Of a stretch of 23,682 bases of DNA, positions 18,816 to 23,682 are shown one piece after another. The stretch's first letter is position 1; every line of letters starts with the position of its first letter. A program made the position numbers and the translations under genes. The notes below the pieces were generated by a model, which did not search any database, was not told the DNA's origin, and worked only from the letters and a program-made list of their open reading frames with translations. Where the stretch lies: assembly GCA_027575765.1 (NCBI GenBank), contig JANBPT010000771.1, positions 1 through 23,682 of the forward strand, in the 5' to 3' direction. The stretch comes from Tieghemiomyces parasiticus (taxonomy: Eukaryota; Kickxellomycota; Dimargaritomycetes; Dimargaritales; Dimargaritaceae).

Positions 18816-21416
18816 ATGGCCGACTCCGGTGGCTCTCCTGTCGAGGGGGACATACTCGACTCCGAGTCTTTCCGGCCTATCGACTGCGTCAACCAGCTCT
18901 TTCCCAGTGAGCAAGCCCTGTGGCAACTGGACGTGGTGGCCGAAAACCTCCGGCAGCGAGTACGGCGGACGGATGCCCGTATTCAGCAGGTCATGTGGGC
19001 CCAGATAGATACCGAGCGGGAAGGAATGCAGGAGGTCCGACGGACTCAGCAGGCCATCCGGGAACTGAACCGTCGCATCTCGGCTATGCGCAACCGCGCG
19101 GAGTTGTCCGAAGACACGGTCCTCAACATTACCCACGACATCAAGGCCCTCGATAGCGCCAAGCGCAACCTGGTAGCGGCCATCACGCTGCTCAAACGAA
19201 TCCAGATGCTGGCCGTCGCTACCGACCAGCTACGACACATTCTCGGCAACCGGGCCTACCGGGAGGCCTCGCATCTCCTGCTGGCCGTCCAGGAGCTACG
19301 CGCCTACTTCACCAACTACCAGCGTTTACCGGAGGTGGCCAAACTCGTCCGCGACGTAGATACGCTGCAGCGCAACCTGGCCCAAGGTATTCGACAGGAC
19401 TTTGAGAGTAGTTTCAACGGAGCCGGGGCCTTCACTGGGGATAAGGAGCGGCTAAAAGACGCCTGCGAAATCCTGGATCTCCTGGCTAGTCCCGAGCGGA
19501 TGCACGTTGTGGCCCACTACTGCTCCACCCAACTACAGCCCTACACGATCATCTTCAAAGCCAACGACGAGGTCGCCTCGTTAGATAACGTTTCCCGGCG
19601 CTATGCATGGCTGCGCCGAGTGCTTCGGACCCATGACGAGGAGTATGCCACCATGTTTCCCGCAGATTGGTACGTAGATCGCCACCTTTGCCAGCGATTC
19701 GCCGAGCTGACCCGCCGCCAGCTTACGGCTGTCATGACAGCCGAAGGGGCTGACCTAGACGTCGTTGAACTGCTAAAGGCTCTTCAGCTCACCCTGGCTT
19801 TCGAGCGCCAGCTCCAACGGCGGTTTCCTCCCACCCCTATCTCTAAGCAGTCCGACCCGTCTGCGGTTGGCTCTCCTCCAGTGGGTCCTGACCAACCGTC
19901 CACGGCCGCCATCACCGCCCCATCCGCACTGGCCGGCCCACCTACGTTCGAACGCTGCATATCGGAGGCTTTCGAGCCGTACCTGCACCGCTACGTCGAG
20001 TCAGAAGGTCAGCGCGTGGCCGAGCTTATCGAAACGTTCAAAGCCCGACCATTACATGCCGAGGATGACTCGGAGCTGTCGGTCCTATCTTCCTCGACCG
20101 ACCTCCTGTTCCTCTACCGTGAGGCCCTAACGCGCTGCGCTGGCTTCTCCACAGGGAAACCCCTACTCGACCTAACACACGTTTTTGCTCGGGGCCTGAC
20201 CACATACACCAGCGAGATTCTGCTCGGCAAGCTACCCAAGCTGTACACCGTGGACGAGCGGAGGCCCATGTCGCACGACGAGCTCATACAGGTCTGCCTT
20301 ATTATTAACACCGCCGACTATTGTAACACCTCGGCAGCCCAGTTGGAACGAAAATTGGCGGCCACCATCCAACCGGACCTCCGTGACGCGGTCCAGTTTG
20401 ACGCCCAGCGTGACGCCCTGTTTGGCGCTATCCACGCTAGCATCAAGTCCCTGGTCCGCGGTGTAGAGAGCTGCTGCGAGTCGGCCTTCTCGGCGATGCT
20501 GCGCATCCCGTGGGCCACACTGGATGCCGTGGGCGACCAGTCTGAGTATGTCACAGTGGCCATGGCCACCCTACGACTCAGCGTGGGCGTCATCCGGCGG
20601 TCGCTCACCAATGGGCGGTACGTGCGGACCTTCTGCGACAAATTTGTTGAGGCTTTCACGAGCAAGTTCCTGAGTACCCTACAAAAATGCCGGCAGGTCT
20701 CTGAGGTGGGCGCCGAACAGATGTTGCTTGATATTCAGGCCATCAAGACTGTCCTCCTGGAGCTGCCCCACATGGGACTGGACCAGCCTCCACCGCCCCC
20801 GACCACGTTTGTCAAGCTGGTCGGCCGTGGGGTGGGTCGCATCGAAGCCATCCTCAAGGCTATCCTGGCACCGCCCGAACCTCGGTCGGCCATGGTGGAT
20901 AACTTTTTACTCCTATTTCCGGACGCTACCCTCGGCGGGTTCCAGGTGGTGCTCGACCTAAAGGGCCTCAAGAAGGCTGAACAGGCCACCCTGGTCGAGC
21001 TGTTTAAGCAGCGAGTCAGCCCCGCCGCCCGACAAAACACCCACCGGTCCCTCTCATTAACCTCCTCCCACCTGCCGGTGGTAATGCCTGGTCCGACTCC
21101 GGCCGTCGTCGCCAACCCTTCGACGCTAGCCCGGATCGGCGAGGAAACCAGTGCCGACAGAGCTTTCGACTCCCACGGCAGCGACTCGACCTCACACCCG
21201 TCCAGGCCCACCACCCCGCGGCTCGGCCCCTCGGCTTCACCCCTACCAAGTACTCCCGTGGACCCCGGTCGGACACAATCGCCTGACCTGGCGGGCGAGA
21301 ACGGCAGTTGGACTCCAGGGTCAGCACGAGCCAGTCAACGTATTAACCATAACCTCCGGCGATTCATGTCGGGCATGAGCATCCGTAAAGGCAACGGGGA
21401 GGGCAAGTCCTTCTAA
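18816..21416 (+). CDS. VPS53: Vps53, GARP/EARP tethering complex subunit
   Basis: 866 residues in one exon. Vps53 is a CATCHR-family subunit of GARP, which tethers endosome-derived vesicles at the trans-Golgi. The Vps53 N-domain is clear: VNQLFPSEQALWQLD (about 25-39), RTQQAIRELNRRI (near 76), NITHDIKALDSAKRNLVAAITLLKRIQML (near 108-136) and ELRAYFTNYQRLPEV (near 160), with coiled-coil character. The rest is mainly helical. Residues about 338-376 form a Pro/Ser/Ala linker, and 730-866 are a Ser/Pro-rich disordered tail ending in a basic segment. Length is near the usual 800-830. The ATG has G at -3 and +4, and no earlier ATG exists for 500 nt. It faces COG8 across a common spacer. Confidence 0.95.
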   Translation: MADSGGSPVEGDILDSESFRPIDCVNQLFPSEQALWQLDVVAENLRQRVRRTDARIQQVMWAQIDTEREGMQEVRRTQQAIRELNRRISAMRNRAELSEDTVLNITHDIKALDSAKRNLVAAITLLKRIQMLAVATDQLRHILGNRAYREASHLLLAVQELRAYFTNYQRLPEVAKLVRDVDTLQRNLAQGIRQDFESSFNGAGAFTGDKERLKDACEILDLLASPERMHVVAHYCSTQLQPYTIIFKANDEVASLDNVSRRYAWLRRVLRTHDEEYATMFPADWYVDRHLCQRFAELTRRQLTAVMTAEGADLDVVELLKALQLTLAFERQLQRRFPPTPISKQSDPSAVGSPPVGPDQPSTAAITAPSALAGPPTFERCISEAFEPYLHRYVESEGQRVAELIETFKARPLHAEDDSELSVLSSSTDLLFLYREALTRCAGFSTGKPLLDLTHVFARGLTTYTSEILLGKLPKLYTVDERRPMSHDELIQVCLIINTADYCNTSAAQLERKLAATIQPDLRDAVQFDAQRDALFGAIHASIKSLVRGVESCCESAFSAMLRIPWATLDAVGDQSEYVTVAMATLRLSVGVIRRSLTNGRYVRTFCDKFVEAFTSKFLSTLQKCRQVSEVGAEQMLLDIQAIKTVLLELPHMGLDQPPPPPTTFVKLVGRGVGRIEAILKAILAPPEPRSAMVDNFLLLFPDATLGGFQVVLDLKGLKKAEQATLVELFKQRVSPAARQNTHRSLSLTSSHLPVVMPGPTPAVVANPSTLARIGEETSADRAFDSHGSDSTSHPSRPTTPRLGPSASPLPSTPVDPGRTQSPDLAGENGSWTPGSARASQRINHNLRRFMSGMSIRKGNGEGKSF

Positions 21417-21766
21417 TCTGTTTTCTAGGCAACTTGGCTCCTCCTCTACCCTCCACTCCTCTCTGCATTATTGTAACATCTGATGATTATTGCTCCAAAA
21501 TATATATAGATATATATACCAAAGAACCCGAAGCTACGTGCCCCTCACTGGTTTTCACCTTTGCCCTATTGTCCTAGCACACTCATAAACAAAACTTTCT
21601 AAACCGGGCTCACGCACTGATCACCCGGCTGAAATTCAACAACGCAACCAGAGTACTACCAGTGGCTTCATTGGGCAACGGCGCATCGACAAGGGAGGTG
21701 CCACTCCAAGCCGAGTGTATCATGGTTACAAGGCAAAACCAATGCAGACACTCAGGCATTAACCCT
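21417..21766. other. Spacer between convergent VPS53 and eIF2B delta genes
   Basis: 350 bp between stop codons. The only clear structure is the AT palindrome at 21501-21518. No gene. Confidence 0.75.
21501..21518. terminator. TATATATA-GA-TATATATA element, possible bidirectional 3' processing signal
   Basis: Two TATATATA arms flank GA, 85 nt past the VPS53 stop and about 250 nt past the eIF2B delta stop. In yeast, UAUAUA is a known polyadenylation efficiency element. Because the element reads almost the same on both strands it could serve both converging genes; this is inference. No AATAAA is seen for either gene. Confidence 0.4.
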
Positions 21767-23026
21767 CTACAGCCGATACTCGCGCAGAACGACAGGCACA
21801 CTGGTGAACGGGATCATGCCCACTTCCGTGATGGCCATGGTGAGATGCTCGGCGGGGGTAACATCGTACATGAGGTTCAGGATATTGAGCTTGGGCACAG
21901 TCTTCCACTTGGTTAAGTCGGCGCGCGGGTTGGGCGGCGTACTACCCTTGGGCCCGGCGACAACGATATCGTGCGGGTGACCGAGTTCGTTCATAACAAC
22001 GGCATCGAGCTGGACGCGCTCGGTGAACTTGTAAATCTCGGTGCACACAATCACGGGGATGTTGCGGCCGTGGGCCGACATGGCCACGAGGGATGTGCCG
22101 GCGCGGGAAAACAAAGTACCGTTCGAGAGGACGGCATGGGTACCCAGAAAGACCTTCGACACGTCCTTGAGGACGTAGCTCAGCGCGTTGAGGTAGGTGT
22201 AGGTGCATGGGAGTCCCGCCGCAACCAGGTCATCCAGTAGGCGCCGACCTTCCAAGAGGGGTCGCGAATCGACCACCACGACGCGGAAGCGTGTACCGCG
22301 GGCGTGGGCGGCGAGCAGGATTTTACGCACGACGGACGAGCAGGCAAAGGTTAGAATCACGTCACCGTCCTGGATCTTGGGCACTCCGTACGATACGATG
22401 AGCCGGTCGGCCACGGTGATACGGTCGCGGATAAACTCGTCAATCTTCTCGACCAGAAGCTGCTTCGAGTTGCTCTCCGGTAAGTCAATGTCCAACACGG
22501 AGATGTGGTACTTAAGAAACCGGATCGCGTTGCCCATGGTTACCGCCATGGGCCGCATGCTCACGAGGTACGTGATCTGCGTCGACAGGTAGGTGGGCAG
22601 GTGGCGGCACAGCGTGTTGGCCGTCGGGGTTTGGTAGTCCTCAATGACCTGCTTGAAAGCCTGGAGCATCGCAATGCAGCGCGCGTTCGACCCGCAGATC
22701 TTGAACTCGGCGAACTGAAGGCCCAGGGATCGCACCACCGGGTGAACCCCTGTCGCGGCGTGCGCTGTGCTCGGCGGGTAGGCCCGTTCCTCGAGGTGAG
22801 TAAACAGCGGCGAGATCTTGGACTCGGTCGGGGCGGTTTTGGCACCCGTCTTTGCTAGGCCCTTGTTAGGGGCAGTCGCACCGGCCTTGGCGGCGTTCTT
22901 CTTCGTAGACTTGTCGGCGGCTTTAGGGTTGCCCTGGTTACCCTCCTTCTTGGGCGTTTTAGCTTTGCCCTTGGTCGGGGTGCCCTCCGCTGAGGGGTTG
23001 GGGCTAGAAACGGCGGAACTGTTCAT
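21767..23026 (-). CDS. GCD2: Translation initiation factor eIF2B subunit delta
   Basis: 419 residues, no introns. eIF2B recycles eIF2-GDP to eIF2-GTP; delta is part of the regulatory core that senses phosphorylated eIF2. Residues 1-72 are a Lys/Ala/Pro-rich disordered tail. The conserved fold follows: VHPVVRSLGLQFAE (94-107), CGSNARCIAMLQAFKQVI (111-128), MRPMAVTMGNAIRFLK (157-172), GDVILTFACSSVVRKIL (221-237), FRVVVVDSRPLLEGRRLL (247-264), SYVLKDVSKVFLGTHAVLSNG (283-303), KFTERVQLDAVVMNEL (333-348) and NLMYDVTPAEHLTMAITEVGMIP (384-406). DSRP, ACSS and NEL distinguish it from alpha and beta subunits. The N-terminal tail is shorter than in yeast Gcd2 (about 650) and human (about 520). The ATG at 23024-23026 has A at -3, and no minus-strand ATG precedes it for 150 nt. 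Confidence 0.96.
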   Translation of the reverse strand: MNSSAVSSPNPSAEGTPTKGKAKTPKKEGNQGNPKAADKSTKKNAAKAGATAPNKGLAKTGAKTAPTESKISPLFTHLEERAYPPSTAHAATGVHPVVRSLGLQFAEFKICGSNARCIAMLQAFKQVIEDYQTPTANTLCRHLPTYLSTQITYLVSMRPMAVTMGNAIRFLKYHISVLDIDLPESNSKQLLVEKIDEFIRDRITVADRLIVSYGVPKIQDGDVILTFACSSVVRKILLAAHARGTRFRVVVVDSRPLLEGRRLLDDLVAAGLPCTYTYLNALSYVLKDVSKVFLGTHAVLSNGTLFSRAGTSLVAMSAHGRNIPVIVCTEIYKFTERVQLDAVVMNELGHPHDIVVAGPKGSTPPNPRADLTKWKTVPKLNILNLMYDVTPAEHLTMAITEVGMIPFTSVPVVLREYRL

Positions 23027-23682
23027 GCTGGTTTAGATATAAAAAAATAGACAGTAGTAGGAATGCCAAGCAATACGGGGAAATCGCAATAAGGAAAGGT
23101 GACAGGTCGGGAAAAGACGGATACCAACCGTTAAGGCGGCTGTGAATGTGAATAAACAGCAAAGAGCGTAGCTTAACATCCGGTGCAGTAAAACAGTGAA
23201 ACAGCGGGCTTGTGGGGTATAGTGGGAGAACGAGCGGTACGATGGGGCCCTGCTAAGTCAGTAAATTTGGCCTGGAGCACCAGAAATCCGGGGCCGGCAC
23301 GTTTAATATAGAAACATCCTCATACTAACGGCTACTAAAAGACAAACCCCGTATATGAAAAATGATTCTACTCAGACTGTAATGCTTAAAAAGTCCTTGC
23401 TAGTTAGCTGTCAAAAGAGGATTCAAGGTAACTTGGCTAAAGCTTGGCCAACTCCTCTTTCCAGATACCCACAACCGCATCCTCGTGGTGAATTTTTTAC
23501 CGCCTAGCAACCGTTAGACACCCCTGAGTGCCCGGAGGTCACAGAGGGCTCGGCAAGGACCGTTGGGAGGGGCGGGAAGAAGACCAGCTCTTGCGTTGGA
23601 AAGTATAGGCATGGGTGGCTGCCGTACGAGGTGGTGATGGGCTATCACCGTTGAGCGGTGGGAGGAGAAGGGGAGTTGACGG
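23027..23682. other. Upstream region of eIF2B delta to window end
   Basis: 656 bp. The part next to the gene is purine-rich on the plus strand, so its leader is pyrimidine-rich. A 10-bp copy of the repeat seen near 2.5 kb lies at 23257-23266, and a 6-bp stem with a 5-nt loop (GGTGAT...ATCACC) is near the end. I see no second gene in the remainder. Confidence 0.55.

Overview
The window is nuclear DNA from a eukaryote, most likely a fungus and probably an early-diverging one. The evidence is short GT-AG introns in otherwise compact genes, GC-rich third codon positions, and the gene set: bacterial-type (mitochondrial) tyrosyl- and leucyl-tRNA synthetases, cytosolic ribosomal protein L17, a large alpha-arrestin-like protein, palmitoyl-protein thioesterase, COG8, VPS53 and eIF2B delta. 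The lineage cannot be fixed from the sequence alone. I saw no prokaryotic operons, CRISPR arrays, rRNA or convincing tRNA genes, and no intact mobile element.

Layout from left to right. 1-1536 (+): 3' part of mitochondrial TyrRS, five exons visible, 5' end outside the window. 1537-3101: spacer without a recognised gene. 3102-3671 (-): ribosomal protein L17. 3672-4628: divergent promoter region with a 16-bp inverted repeat. 4629-7769 (+): mitochondrial LeuRS, two exons. 7770-11303: 3.5 kb without a recognised gene, ending in a long pyrimidine-rich leader without ATG; 10035-10221 is a possible unassigned exon. 11304-14662 (+): alpha-arrestin-like protein, two coding exons. 15180-16145 (-): PPT1. 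16633-18066 (-): COG8. 18067-18815: divergent promoter shared by COG8 and VPS53. 18816-21416 (+): VPS53. 21767-23026 (-): eIF2B delta. 23027-23682: its upstream region.

Two themes stand out. The left third is about translation (mt TyrRS, cytosolic uL22, mt LeuRS), and eIF2B delta at the right end is also a translation factor. The middle to right part concerns membrane traffic: alpha-arrestin (cargo selection), PPT1 (lysosome or vacuole), COG8 (Golgi tethering) and VPS53 (endosome-to-Golgi tethering). COG8 and VPS53 belong to two different CATCHR-family tethers and are divergently arranged across 749 bp. Whether this means co-regulation is inference.

I did not find an undescribed biological system. 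The most interesting non-coding signals are the long pyrimidine-rich, ATG-free leaders, the strand switch in base composition between COG8 and VPS53, the inverted repeat upstream of the L17 gene, the possible coding exon near 10.1 kb, and a repeated short motif in the disordered tail of the arrestin.
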